Assembly: GCA_963930775.1 (NCBI GenBank)
Contig: OZ005700.1
Location: 5,962,609-6,026,608 of the forward strand
Source of the DNA: Cliona cf. orientalis
Lineage: Eukaryota > Porifera > Demospongiae > Clionaida > Clionaidae
Direction: 5' to 3'
DNA: 64,000 bases
Numbering within the stretch: position 1 is the stretch's first letter; every line of letters begins with the position of its first letter. The notes beneath the pieces were generated by a model, which saw only the letters and a list, made by a program, of their open reading frames with translations, was not told the DNA's origin and ran no database searches. This document shows, one piece after another, positions 33,203-45,409 of the stretch. A program made the position numbers and the translations under genes.

Positions 33203-36200
33203 TTATGCTGATGCTTTTTGAGTTTGTTTCAAGTTGAATCCTCCTCCTGTGAAGCGGGGCATGTCAGCCTTGACACTGGGTAGAATAGGCGGTCCCATGC
33301 CTTGGGCTATCGCACGATCACGCTCCCTGAAAGATATGCAGTGGTTACATAAATCATACCATTGTGACTCATTCTGTATAATATTATAGCTAACCTTTGT
33401 TGATGATCCCTTTTCTTCTGAAGGTAGTACTTTTTCTTGACCTCTTGCAACTCTCTCTGTAGTCGGTCGATGTCCATTTTGTGTTCTGCCACTTGAGACT
33501 CATACATGTTGAGTTCAGAAGCCATACTCTGTCATAAGGAATTTCAGGTCACATTTAATCTACCATAATAAATAATTATTACAACACTGGAACTGACCTT
33601 CATCTGTTTAGTTTTCTCCTTTAGAGTCTGCTGGTAGATTTGTAGTTGCTCTGCCACCTCTGGTCCAGGCTGCCTTTGAAGAATTTGTTTCAGTTCCATG
33701 TAGAGTTTCTCTTTTTCTTGAATAAGCAGCTCCTTTTCCACCACCTGAAGTAAAATTAACGACAAATGAAATTTAATTACGAGTTGTGATTGCATTGGTT
33801 TTTGCCTCCTGGGTTTTCTGGATTAGCCTTCTCTGTAGTGTATGTATCTTTTGCACCATCTCATATGTGCTTGGGTCACTGCCCTCTAGTTTCCTCCATC
33901 GATGAATGTTCATTGGATTCTCTAGTTCATCCTCCAGTGCCTTGCACCTGGTCTGCTCTCGGAGTAGTTCACGCTGGACGTGGTACAGCTCACGTCTGTA
34001 TGCACACAAATGAGTCAAAGTGCAGCTTGAATGTCATCTTATAATAACAAGAGTGATAACAATACCTTAAATCGTCCACATTGGCCACGCTCTTGGAGAG
34101 GATGGTCCTCTCTCTTCTCATTTTCTTGATTTCCAGTTTGAGGATGCGGATGTCTTCCAGTCTCTGGCTGTACTGCACCTCTCCCTTGTTCAGAGTTGAC
34201 TGTTGAATCTTGATCTTCTCATAGAGCAAGGCAAGCTCATCATTCCTCCTAATAAGTTGAGTTCCGAGGATATCTCGTTCATTGATCACCTGAGAAATGA
34301 TAATCACACTGGAGCACACTAGATTTTGTTTTCTCCCTTTACCTGCTCTAGTTCTTTCTTTTGCCTTGCTCTCTCAGCGCTAGCCTCTCCAATGATTTTT
34401 CGTAGCTTTCTTTCCTCTGCTCTTTGATTCTCCATCAGATGTTTTGTAGTTTCCAATTCTTGTTTCCTTGCAGACAGCTCAGCACTGAGACTCTCCTTCT
34501 CACGCTCCACATGCACCAGGTCCATATTGCTCCTCACAAGAGCAGATTCCTGTAATTAACACAAATAATCAGATTCTGTACGATCTTTGTAGAGCTACAG
34601 GGGGCGGAGGGAGAGAGAAAAAGAAAAGAGGGAGAGGGGGAGGGAGAGAGGAGGGAGGGAATTAAGGGAAGACAGTGAAGGATCAAGAGACAGAGAGAGA
34701 GAGAGAGAGAGAAGGACCTGGTACCTTCGAGGCAATTTCTTCCTTGAGTTGGTCAATTTGGTGTGACATAATCTTTAGTTTTCGTTTCATCTCTGTGATC
34801 TCATCACGAGCTTCAATCAAGTTCTTGCTGCATAGATTTCTGTCTGAGCACACTGCCTCATAGAGGGTCTGCTGCTGCTTTAGCTTGCTTTCATTCTCAG
34901 CTATTTTCTTCTTTAGTTGATAGAGCTGCATTTCCCTTCGCTTCACCTCTTCCATCTACAATCAGTTAACAGAAGAGTGTAACCAGGAGAGGTTAGATAT
35001 GTGCAGCATGAATTGTATGTTTCCCTTCGAGAGTTTCATACACTCCCGAGAGCACTGACCTGTGAGATGCAGCTCTGCTGTGCCTCAGCTGCATCCTTGC
35101 CATAGCGATCCCTCTCCCTCTCCAGGGCCTGAATCAACTGACGCTGCTTCTTAGCCTCCTCTTTGTAATTCTGCATGGTTTTTGCAATGAATGCTTAATT
35201 AAGGCTCTAGCTCAATAGACTAGTAGTACAAATGCCACTTACAGCAATTTCCTGTTGTTGGGTCTGTATGGACTGTTCCCTGATCTTGACAAAGTGTTGC
35301 ATTTTCTCTGTAGAGCCCTCAGCTTTACGCAATCCCTATGATAGATGTTATTACTGTGTATGAGACCATACCTAGCACTCTACATAATATATTATATGGA
35401 AAATTGCATGGTTTTGCTTCACCTTGCTCAGAATATCTCTCTCTCTGACAAGATCATCATAGGATTTCTTATCAAGCTCACTTTGCTTTCTCATGGAGTC
35501 CATTTCTATCATCAACAGTAGAAGAGTATGCAGCAATTTATCTACTATCTATATTATACAATGTAGTCTGCATACCTCTTTCCAGCGAGGTGATATGCTG
35601 CCTCAGTGATTCCCTGGAGGACTCTACTTCTTGCTTTTGCTCCTCAACGTTCCTAAGCTTCCTCTGAATGCCTTCTCTTAGCTTGTTGATGCGGGCAATC
35701 TCTGTCTTCAGAGCTGACACTTCCTCCTCCTTTAATTTTAGCTCAGCATTCTTTTGGCTGTTCTCCCCAGCCAGTTGGTCACTCTGCATCAACTGGTTCT
35801 CATAGTCCTGCTGAGCTTTAGTCAGACGCTGGTTCAGGATATCATTATCTTTCGCCGTGCGCTCATACTGGGCCTATATAAGTGGTAAAATATTATACGT
35901 ACAATGTCATTAAATTTTAATGCAGGTGGATAAACAGTGGTGTGTGTGTATTGGTGTAATTATTAGTAAACTTGGTGTTTGGCTAGTCTTCTCTATAGGG
36001 GAAGCTACCCACTTCATCTCCACCCCCTGCTAGATGCTCCCTCACTCTCTCTATATACGTTCATTCTCTTCCTGTAGCTTCCTAGCCCTGATTTACCCTA
36101 GTCTCTCGAAGTTGTTGTTCGCATCGCTTGTATTCCTCCTCTGCCTTTTGGAGCTGGTTTTGTTTTGCTTTGATGTCCTGGTTCCTTGTCTCACACTCCG

Positions 36201-37708
36201 CTTGAACAGCCTTCAGGTCTTTCTCCAGCTTAGCCTTTCTCCTAGTCTCCTTGTCAACCTCTTGGTTCTTGGCTTGAATCTCTTCCCTCATCTGTAACAA
36301 TTCAATCCACAAGATAGTACTATGGTGCACTATAGCTACATAGTGTATAAATGACATTACCTCCATGACTTTCTGTTCTGCTACCCCCCTCTCATGTTCA
36401 GCACTTCGCTGCTTTTCAGTAGCATCTGCCACTTGTTTTCTAAGCTGCAAATGCAATGTTTGCATAAAGAATAATATTATTTGCCTGAGAAAAGATCTCA
36501 CCTTGACAATATCTTCGAGCTGTGCATCTCTCTCCTTGGTCAGCTCCTCCTTTTGCTTCATCAGTTCCTGAACACTGGCATCCTGGCCAAAGTTCAGCCC
36601 AGCACCCTGCTCCACTAGCTTGGTCAAGTTGGCTATTTCCAGTTTGAGTTGGTTGATGGTGTCCCTGGCTCGACTCTCCTTATCGTGGGCAGCATCCACC
36701 ATTTTCCATAGCTTCTCAATTTCCTGTTAGCAGAACAGATCAATGAATTTTCAGAAAGATAATTAATCCAATGGAGCGTTTGCATAGTGCAGGTGTGGCA
36801 CACGTTTATGGCTGCCAGCTATGTTCAATCTCCCCATAGAAATGTGGGCAACAAAAGATAGGCATACAGTATGACGTTAGCCATTTAAACAAGCTTGCCT
36901 TGTTGTTTAGTAAAATAATAAAAATTAATTTAATTAATTATAGCTAGTTGCTTGACTGTTATCTTTTGGTGGCACCTCTCTTTTTCTTTTTTGTTTGTCA
37001 AAGCTGGTTGAAAACACGCCTTGAGGGATCAATTTTTCTTAACCCACTCAGCATCTGTGGGCTCTGTACTTTAAAGCAGCTTTGCATGTACAGAGCTATG
37101 TACAAGGCCGTACACCACTATTTGTAAGTGTGATATCATGCTCCATAATAGTAAGGTATATTCCCTATGTCTGCTCAGATGTATTCAAGAGAAAAAAATT
37201 CATAAATAATAATGGACTAACAATAGGTTATAATGATATGTAGTTTGAATTTGATATCACACGTGTTTTGTAAATTTATGTTACCTGCTTGAGTGAAGAT
37301 ATGGTTGCCTTGTCCTCCTGTGAGAGCTTGAGGGCAGTGGTCACCTTGGCAGCATTAGCAACAATCTCTGCATTGAGCTCTCGGCATTTCTGCATGAGTC
37401 TCTTTTCACTCTCGTGGGATTTCTTCAGAGCACGGTGAAGCTTCTCATACTCAACCCTGAACCGCTCAAGACTCTTATCACCCATCAATTCAGACAACAC
37501 CTTTCAAGGAGAGAACTTGCAATTACAATAAAGCTAAGGCTTTCCTACAAGTATTAGAGATCACTATAAAAAACAAACTACGTTTGAGAACGAAACGGTC
37601 ATGTTTCTCTCTCTCTAGTACCTCCTGGAAGTCCTTCTCGAGGGCTTCGAAGGTGTTGTCCTCTATGGTGGCCGTAGCCGCAGTACCCCCTCCCTTTTGC
37701 TCCTCCAT
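33203..37708 (-). CDS. CFAP58: CFAP58 (CCDC147), cilia/flagella coiled-coil protein, 16 exons, 881 aa
   Basis: Exons: 37622-37708, 37285-37500, 36502-36723, 36361-36444, 36097-36291, 35576-35873, 35423-35505, 35243-35335, 35060-35170, 34725-34955, 34343-34549, 34066-34289, 33806-33995, 33598-33744, 33395-33528, 33203-33326. The product is almost wholly coiled coil. Stretches such as VINERDILGTQLIRRNDELA, YEKIKIQQSTLNKGE, ELENPMNIHRWRKLE and KEKLYMELKQI are nearly those of vertebrate CFAP58 (872 aa), an axonemal/manchette protein needed for sperm flagella. The intron after exon 13 appears to use a GC donor (CAG GAG then GCAAAA): this is the only choice that keeps phase and yields TQE-VVEKELL as in the family. 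The 3' end faces WDR6 with 58 bp between stop codons. ATG 37729 is a possible alternative start. Confidence 0.95.
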
Positions 37709-37892
37709 GACCACGAATAGCCGCTTCAACTAGCTGATCAGAGAAGTTGCTCACTCAAAGCATTGATATGATCTCGATCTCTCAATCAATGATTTGTCAC
37801 CATGACAACCAACGGTTTTGATCACGTGATCACATAAACAATCTTCGATCGCGCGCACGAGCTAGCTAGGCTAGTCTAGATCTAGTCCAACC
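37709..37892. promoter_or_regulatory. Bidirectional CFAP58/ENO4 promoter with X-box and E-box palindrome
   Basis: The 184 bp between divergent start codons holds GTCACCATGACAAC at 37796-37809, which fits the RFX X-box pattern RYYNYY-N(1-3)-RRNRAC in full. It lies 84-88 bp from each start codon. Nearby, 37819-37832 is a 14-bp palindrome TGATCACGTGATCA with a CACGTG E-box core. RFX factors drive ciliary genes in animals, and both flanking genes are flagellar. Confidence 0.65.
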
Positions 37893-40800
37893 ATGATGGC
37901 TGAGCAAAGACAAGCAGATTCTATCCAGGCCGAAGGAGGTAGAGGAGGAAGAAAATTTCCCGAGATGAAGAATAAAGAGCTCAAGCAACGTGCGGTGGAG
38001 TACTATGACAAACACAAGGTCACTGATGCCTTGGAGAAGCTGCTGAATCAGCTTTTCCTAGCAGCTCCTGATGATGTCTATGGCTACATGGTAAGATCAA
38101 GATTTGCACAGCCAGGGCTGGGGAAACCACTAAGGTTGTTCATCCCATGACCTGAGCAGTGTTTTGATTCCAAGATGATCAGGATGCTGTGTCCGGATAT
38201 GGTCAGCTCAGCTGCAGCTGGCTCAGAATCTGATTAGTGCCAGCCTGTAATACCGTATGCAAGAATTGAAGAGGCCTACTGAAATCTATAGAATCTCATT
38301 AAAATTTAAATCGCCATTAATATGATACATAACATTCCAAATCAAGAGAGTTATCATAGCCTGGTCTCATTACTCTTGAAGATCGGTAGCCTAAGGTGCA
38401 TGTGTCATTTGTAGGGGACTGTAATTGGATCGCCATCCTGAAATCCCCTGCTGGTATCTACATGTAGCTTGCCTAGCCTACCCTGATGAGGTGATGTTAA
38501 AAATAATCATGCTGTTTGAATTTCTGTTTTCAGTCTGAATATTTTCATGAGCTATCCCTGGAGCCAGTTATCTCTTCCTTCGTACCTCGTGAAGGGCTGG
38601 ACAGCAATGGTAATCGCAGTGTCCAAGTTGATCTCCACTGCACAGTCAATGGTTTGAGCAGGGTGAGAAATGAAAGCTATTTTTGTGATCTAAGGATAAT
38701 CAGGGATTTTTCTAGAAGAATTGGGGGGGGGGGGGGGGGGGGGGGGGGGTGCAAATCAGAGCTTTCTAGACTTCAGCGGGGCTAACTTCATGTGATACGT
38801 CAATTAAAGACTTGGAACTTCGAATGGAGGTTTTTGGGGAGGATACTGAGAAGAATTTGATATGTACGTGTAATTTACTGCTTGCATATGGAGTGCCGTT
38901 TGTGTCAAAATTCATTGGTGGTGGACATTTAGAAAACACTGGGGATTTACGAAAGTAGTGGACATTTACATCAATCACAGTAGATATTTATGTAAAGTGC
39001 ACCCAAGGCCTAGGTTTATGTACATATACTGTATAGCCGGAAAATTTGGCGGTTTGGCGGTCTATATTACAACCGCCAAATTAAAATCCGCCAAAATTTC
39101 CTACTCACATATAATTATATGTATGGCGATCCTGTACCGAACCGCCAAATTTAAAATTCTCCAATATTCTTGCAATAGCGATTTGGGGCTCAACCGCCAA
39201 ATTTAATTCCCTCCAATATTTCCAGCTATATTATGGTATAGCATTTAGGGATACTGTAGGGACATTAAGTCATAGTGGAGATTTATGTAAATCTCAAAAG
39301 ACATTTGGAAATTTATGAAAGCAGTGGGTATTGCTTCATAAAGGAGATTTATGAAAATCTTAGACGAGATTTATAGATACTGTGGGGATTTAACTACCAC
39401 CAAAGGTACATTGACAGAGGTCCATAATTACTGGCCAATATAATTAGCAAGTTGTGAAGGGGTGTAGCTGAAGAAGCCATAACAATGAGTACTTTTGGAT
39501 CAAAAGTGGGAGGGGTCAGGAAGAGCCGGGGATGATTATGCAAGTCACTGGAAAGGTCCCTGAAGAAAAGACCATTAATTGTGCACATACCGGTATAGAT
39601 CAAAGCATTCTTTTAACTACTGGCACTTTAATTAAGCCTTTGAGCATCCCCCAAGTCTTGGGTATACAAAATTTTGCCACAAACTATGATAAAATTTTAA
39701 TATCTGCTACGATTTACACAATGTCTACCAGAGAGATTTATGTAAATGTCCACTACTTTCATAAATCCCCACAGCATCTCTTCTGTAATTCACATCAAAA
39801 TCCACAGTGATTCACATAAAATAAATGTCCACTATTTTTATAAATCCCTTAGTGTTTTCTAAATGCCTGCCAGTAATGAATTTTGACACAAACGGTATCC
39901 CATACTTGCATGGTGTGTGCACAAGGGTAGTCCAGCCAACACCTTAGTGCCAGCTGCTAACATACAGTGTCATATTATATGGGCAAGCGCCCACTCCCAT
40001 GTAAGCGCCCATGTACCACATTTCAAGGGGCCTGCATGTGTGCCTATCATTATTGATCGAGGGGAGTGGTTTGCTGCAGCTTCCATTGATCGAGCAATAT
40101 GGAATTGAAAGTGGCAGCTGCAAATGAGGCATCATTTTTTCAGGAATGTTTGGACTCCATGCTAGTCATTGGCAAGAAAATCTCTGAGATTATCCTGCAC
40201 TGCGGAGAAACCGAAAACAAGCCTACGTAAGCGGAGATTCAAGCGAGCGACATGAGGGCCCAAAGACCACACCCACCAATTTGCTTCAAGATGCATAATT
40301 TCCTTCGCACGCGCAAAGGAATGACTTAATATTGGCGGATTTTAATTTAGCAGTTGGCTGGTCAATCCGCCAAGTCGCCAAATTTAATTCCCCGCCAAAA
40401 TTTCCAGCTGTACGGTATGTAATTTATATCCCGCATGCAGGCCAAAATAGTTAGTCAGCAGCCACAAATTCCTCTTGACTTTGTGATCCAGATATCCACA
40501 TTTGTCCAGTTCTTTGCCAGGTAGAGTCTGTGGAGATTCTATAGCAATCTTCATATTGCTATAGAATCTCCACAGACTGTGCCTGACGAAGAGTTGGAAC
40601 AATAATGGACATTTGGAGCAGAAAGTTGAGAAGAATTTGTTGCATGTATTTATTGTATAACTTACAATAATTAAATTTTATTGATTAATGGGAGGATTTC
40701 GTTGGGGGGGGGGGAGGGGTACGAAATGTCCCCCCCCCCCCCCCCCCCCCCCCAAAAAAAAACCCCCTGATGATGTATTTTGGTATGGCTTTAAGATTTG

Positions 40801-43800
40801 GTGAGCCTTCTTGATCATGAATACCAGGTGCATGCATCCATATACGTAGTGTGTTGGCATAAGCCATCAATGTCGAATTTTTCTGGTCTTCAGTGGTTCA
40901 GGTGCACTGGGCGGGCGCCTACACACATCTTATAAATTTCTGAAAGCGGGCTAAATAAGCTTCCTAAAATTGGTCAGAGAAGGTAATCGCAAGGAAAGAG
41001 TGGACTTTTACCCACCTTTCCCTCCAATCATTGTTAGGCCAGCCAGTGCTGTATGCTCCTGGGCTTACTGCAAACTGGTAATCAAGCCTGGAGTTACATC
41101 TTCAGTGATGGGGATTTAAGTGCATACCTTAGGGATAGGTTTAATAACGGGTACTATTAATTGCGAATTTTGCGATTTATGTCAAAATCGTAATACCCTT
41201 AATACCCGCGAATATATAATATTAATTTTTATAAACGTAATTTTGAAATTTGATTAATTAGAAACAAATATGCATTGTCTATGTCAAGGTCCGTATCTTC
41301 TCCACAGTCTTCTGGCTACCGTAGCTGCGATTACGCCCCCCTCCCTGACTGGTAAATAGAGTCCATAAGCCAATAAAAATAGTTGCTACAGCTAGCAAAC
41401 TAGCTATTTGTGTCATATTATGCCTTACTTAGTCGTTTTTCTCGAGTTTTGCCCACCAAACAATCAGAGAGAGAACAGATTGCGCGCCCACGTTGTATTC
41501 GACGGTCGGTAATGGTCGTCACATGGAAATGTAACGATCCCGCGTATAAGCCCCTCCCCACTTTTGCCCAATCCTAGCATGCACAAAGGGGGGGGGGGAG
41601 GGGGGCGTAATCATGGGATTCTACGGTATTATCTTGGTTATACAACAATACTATTGTTGAAGAACATTTTGTAATTAGTGGGTGTGGTTGATTTTTTACA
41701 ATTCTGCAATAATTAGTACCAGCAAAATGTGAGGGGTAGCCAAATCGCACTCGTAATTAAACCTGTCGTTAAGGTATTTAATTTCTTAACCTCCAATCTA
41801 CTGTATGCCTAGTATATACCATGGTCATACTGTGATTCAAATCGGGTACCTAGACGTGCAAAAAATCAATAATTATTACCTTGGGTTGCGCTAATAACTT
41901 AATGAAAATTTTCATTTTTTTTCGTTTTATGCTAGAAATCATTAGTTTTGGCATTTCACTCACTTTTCCAAACAAATCGCAAATTATGGTACCGGTATGT
42001 GCAATCACCACAATAATTACTGTTATCATGCACGTGCAAGTACATGTACTAGTATAATATATACCAGTACCAAGACCAGACTAGACTTGTAGGGTTAGAC
42101 AATGTACCGTATAGCGGGAAATTTTCGAGGGAGAAAACTTTCGCGGATAGGTAGGAAAGGAGCATTTCGCGGAGAAAACTTTCGCGGAATGTTAAAACTG
42201 GTTGCATAATGGGCGTGACATGCCTAGAATTTCGTGGAGAAAACTTTCGCGGATGGCTGAAAAATCGCGAAATTCGTGAAAGTTTTCTCCCTCGAAAGTT
42301 TCCCGCTATACGGTATACATATTATAGTACATGCATGAAATCATGAAGCCACCAGCTTACAAAACATGTGGGTGCTAGATCTAGATCTAGATAAATTATT
42401 AGGCACAAACATGTAGCTAGGTCTAGGTGCTATATAGGTGTTTATGTACATGGTATATATATTCACATGATTCATTAATTAATAATAATAGGGATTATGC
42501 TAGTACATGTATCATAATACAATGGTAGTAATTCATTATTACGATGTGCATATGCTCATGCAGTGTGTGACTGATTCCAGTGTATCCCTTGACCCTAATG
42601 ACCCTGACGCTCCCATCGCTGCTGCTGTCGGTAAGAGTAGCAGTACACCCAAAGGAGCTAAGCCCAAGGGGGGTAGAGACTCTCTTCAAAGCAGCAGTCT
42701 CCGTGATGGTGAGGTGAGCTCCAGTCAGCCTGAGCCGGCGGCGCCAGTGAGGAAGGATGTAGATGCCTTAGTGAGTGTCACCAAGTATATAGGCCCAGCA
42801 CTCAAAGGACTCTCTCCAAAGAATCAACTCAAAGTCGATACAGCAATAATGCAGCAAACTGCCTTAAAAGGTATCTGTACAAACATACGCAACATGTCCT
42901 TCCTAATGTTTTTCACTTTAGATCCTACCTCTTATCTATGTGCAACGCATGCTTTCAGCTGATGTGTGTACGTTGTGCAGTGTTAGCACACTATCTTGCA
43001 CCTTTATTTCTAGATTTGAGAGTTCACCCTAGCTCCACGCTGGCCTGCTCATGTGCAGTGGCTGTTGCTGGAGCCCAGCTTCTCAAAACTCCTCTATTTC
43101 TCCACCTCTCTACCTTCATACCTCCCTCCCTCTCTCGACCTCCTACCACTAACAACACCACTGCATCACAAAAAACATCTAAAATCAAGCCCAGGTTCAC
43201 AATGCCCATCCCCATAGTGTCAGCACTAGCAGGAGGACAGCTACTGATAGGAAAACTGAGACTCCGTGAGTTTTGTTTCACCCCACTTTCGGGGACTCCC
43301 TTTCCAGAGCAGGTCAAGATACTGGTGAATGTACACTCTGAGCTGGGAAAAACTGTTCAGGGCAAAACTGGAGTAAGTGAAGTTATCTCACTTGATACTA
43401 TGCGGATAGGCATGGGCGTAGTCTATTATAATCTATGGTGTGGGTTCAAATATTAAAAGCTCATACCAGTCTGAGTGTTCAGAGTGTAGGTGAAACTGTG
43501 GGTAAAACTCCCACCTCCTGCATGCAGCAGTTTCTCAGCTTTGTGAGGGTGGGATCCCTTGATGCAATATAGCTTCATGGTTAGTATGTTGAGATATTCA
43601 TTAACTGCTGTTGTTCACTTCAGGTTGGTGGTCAAGCCACCCTATCCAATGGTGCTTACTGCCCAGCTCTTGACAAACCAGACCAAGGTCTGGACCTAAT
43701 TAGAGATGCTTGTAAGAATGCTGGCCTACAGCTCAATGAGAACATTGGGGTCATCATTGATATTGGAGCTGATAAGCTCTTTGATCAGGTTTGCTGGAAA

Positions 43801-45409
43801 TTAGTGTAAAGATATTTGTCTCCTTATAGTAAAGAAGCATCTTCTTAACAAATAAAAATTAATGTGTGTATGATGAAAAAAAATTAATACGGCATATAAT
43901 TTACTGTACTCAGGAGAAGGGCAAGTATGAACTGGTAGCCGGGCAGTGGAAGGCTACAGATGACATCATCAGCATGTACTCTGACCTTCTCCATTCTTAT
44001 CCGGGACTGCTGGGATTTATCGATCCACTTCATCACACTGTGAGTAGTCACTGGTCATGGAGTGTGTTTAGGCTAACCCATTGCTTTTGTGGTGCAAATT
44101 TCACCCCTTCCTTTCTCCTGGAGGTGTGTAGGGTGTGTGCATGATTCTATCCCCTCTCCTGTGGTCAGCCTGTAAGAAAACCACCCATAAGCTGGTGATT
44201 ATGGGCTCAGGTTGAGTACATTTGCAGCCACAGTTATCCACATCAACAGCAGCCTCCTTCCCACCAAGAGTACATTTTGTTCCCACTTAAGCATGTCATC
44301 TCATCTCTGGGGTGGTTTATCTCTCTTCCTTCTACAGGATATACAGGGATGGGAGTCACTGCACGAAAAGCTGGGCAACAAGTGTTTATTGATTGCTGAC
44401 AAAGTCCTAAGCAAAGGTCTACCCTTGAAGAGCCCTCCCAGCAGTGTAGCTAGTCTTGCAGACAGTGAACCCTGTCAAGTACAAGCAGAAGATACAGACG
44501 TTTCAGATGAAGTGTCAAACCAGTCTGGAAAGGGAGCTGGGAAGGAAATAATTGTGAATGAAGTTGAAGCTGTCATTCCTGAAGAGCAGGAGCCCAGGCT
44601 AGCATATCTATCCTGTGCTGGCATTCCGTTTGAAGCCACCGTCTGGTCTACTATGCAGAAAGTAGCGGTTCTCAAAGGTGATTTCATGCTACTTGGTGTG
44701 GGTGGAGGGGGTGGAGAGAGTGTACGTGTGTATGAATGTACAGTCCCATGAAGTGGGAGTGACCTTGCAATGGGCGGATCATGTCATTAGCTTATTCCAA
44801 GCATGAATACATGGAGCGAGAGGAAAGGGATAACACTTATACTTAAATCATGCGTTCCATTGACATTCCATCCCATATCATTGAATAATGTTTGAGATTT
44901 TAACCCAATGTTATTGCTATCAGACAATAACATCTAGATCATGAATACTACTGTATTAAATTACTGTAATATAAATTTGTTTGCAGGTAATAGTCATTAC
45001 CAAATGATGGCTGTACCACCCAACATGACAGTGAATACTGTTCCTGCTGACCTGGTGAGTAGCACAACACTTTAATCGCATTCACAGTTTTTGACATGAT
45101 AGTGGTTGCTATGGTCCACAATTGTTGTTTGAATTGTTAGCACCTATCTGTCACTAATTGCATAGATACCTTTTTTATTTGTTAAGCATGTATCTATTGA
45201 CTCTAGTTCTTATAATATTTACAAACACACAGGCTGTAGCAATGCACTGCCGTTTCATACGAATGGGGGCTCCTACTGGTATTACCAATGCACTGCTCTC
45301 CCGGCTGCTGGTTGTACGAGAGGAACTGTCAGCTAGGAAGCTCCATGAACCAGCCAAGGCACATGTCTTTACCTCTCAACCAAACTCTACTGAAGCGGAT
45401 GGATATTGA
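37893..45409 (+). CDS. ENO4: ENO4-type enolase-like protein, 9 exons, 622 aa
   Basis: Exons: 37893-38090, 38534-38662, 42564-42870, 43014-43372, 43624-43788, 43914-44039, 44338-44677, 44987-45054, 45233-45409. Phases close and the length matches human ENO4 (about 628 aa), a sperm-tail glycolytic enolase relative. Supporting segments: ELKQRAVEYYDKHKVTDALE near the N-terminus, GAQLLKTPLFLHL, DIGADKLFDQEKGKYELVAGQW, SDLLHSYPGLLGFIDPLHH and HCRFIRMGAPTGITNALLSR. Against classical enolase, the metal-ligand region IEDP is FIDP and the IKTGAP lysine is Arg (IRMGAP), so activity may be altered. An extra acidic insert lies in exon 7. Intron 2 (38663-42563) is 3.9 kb and full of repeats; a small exon missed there is possible but not needed for phase or length. 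Confidence 0.85.
38723..38749. repeat. Poly-G tract, 27 bp
   Basis: An uninterrupted G run at the start of ENO4 intron 2. Confidence 0.95.
38879..39913. repeat. Large inverted repeat in ENO4 intron 2 with nested MITE
   Basis: The left arm (38879-38970) and right arm (about 39727-39913) are inverted copies sharing GTTTGTGTCAAAATTCATT, CATTTAGAAAACACT and AGTGGACATTTA. Between them, degenerate units of the type GATTTATGAAAGTAGTGG recur at 39250-39390. A related stretch with GAGAAGAATTTG occurs at 38849 and 40630. The MITE 39027-39238 is inserted inside. This looks like a foldback element or a composite of one. Confidence 0.6.
39027..39238. mobile_element. CCGCCAAATT-type MITE, copy 1
   Basis: About 212 bp beginning TACTGTATAGCCGGAAAATT and ending near CCAGCTATATTATGGTA, with repeated AACCGCCAAATT and TTTGGCGGT motifs inside. 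It is a diverged copy of the element at 62657-62877. A partial third copy (3' end only, ending CAGCTGTACGGTA) lies at about 40330-40416. Confidence 0.8.
40525..40578. repeat. Perfect 24-bp hairpin, 6-nt loop
   Basis: Positions 40525-40548 and 40555-40578 are exact reverse complements around the loop CTTCAT. Weaker pairing continues outward (TTTGCCAGGTAG against GTGCCTGACGAAGAG). A transcript would form a stem of 24 perfect pairs plus an imperfect lower stem, similar in size to a pre-miRNA. It sits in ENO4 intron 2. It could equally be a tiny MITE remnant; no seed or known miRNA was recognised. Confidence 0.6.
40699..40770. repeat. G-run/C-run/A-run homopolymer cluster
   Basis: A G-rich tract (GGGGGGGGGGGAGGGG) is followed within 15 bp by 24 Cs (40730-40753), nine As and CCCC. 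It could fold as a hairpin or slip during replication or assembly. Confidence 0.9.
41317..41627. mobile_element. TACCGTA-type MITE with GATTACGCCCCC ends
   Basis: About 311 bp. The left end TACCGTAGCTGCGATTACGC and right end GCGTAATCATGGGATTCTAC then GGTA are inverted, continuing into C-rich and G-rich runs. TA is at both ends. It lies in ENO4 intron 2. Confidence 0.75.
42105..42315. mobile_element. TACCGTA-type MITE with AACTTTCGCGG subrepeats
   Basis: 211 bp with inverted ends of about 35 bp (TACCGTATAGCGGGAAA..., ...TTTCCCGCTATACGGTA). The motif GAGAAAACTTTCGCGGA repeats internally four times in direct orientation. The ends are nearly intact, so this is probably one of the younger copies. 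Confidence 0.85.

Noticed and set aside
40678-40870. Gly-rich ORFs on the minus strand
   Set aside because: Translations of the poly-C tract at 40730-40753, with no other support.
42495-42689. Minus-strand ORF over ENO4 exon 3
   Set aside because: Antisense shadow of a coding exon whose plus-strand reading closes in phase with its neighbours.
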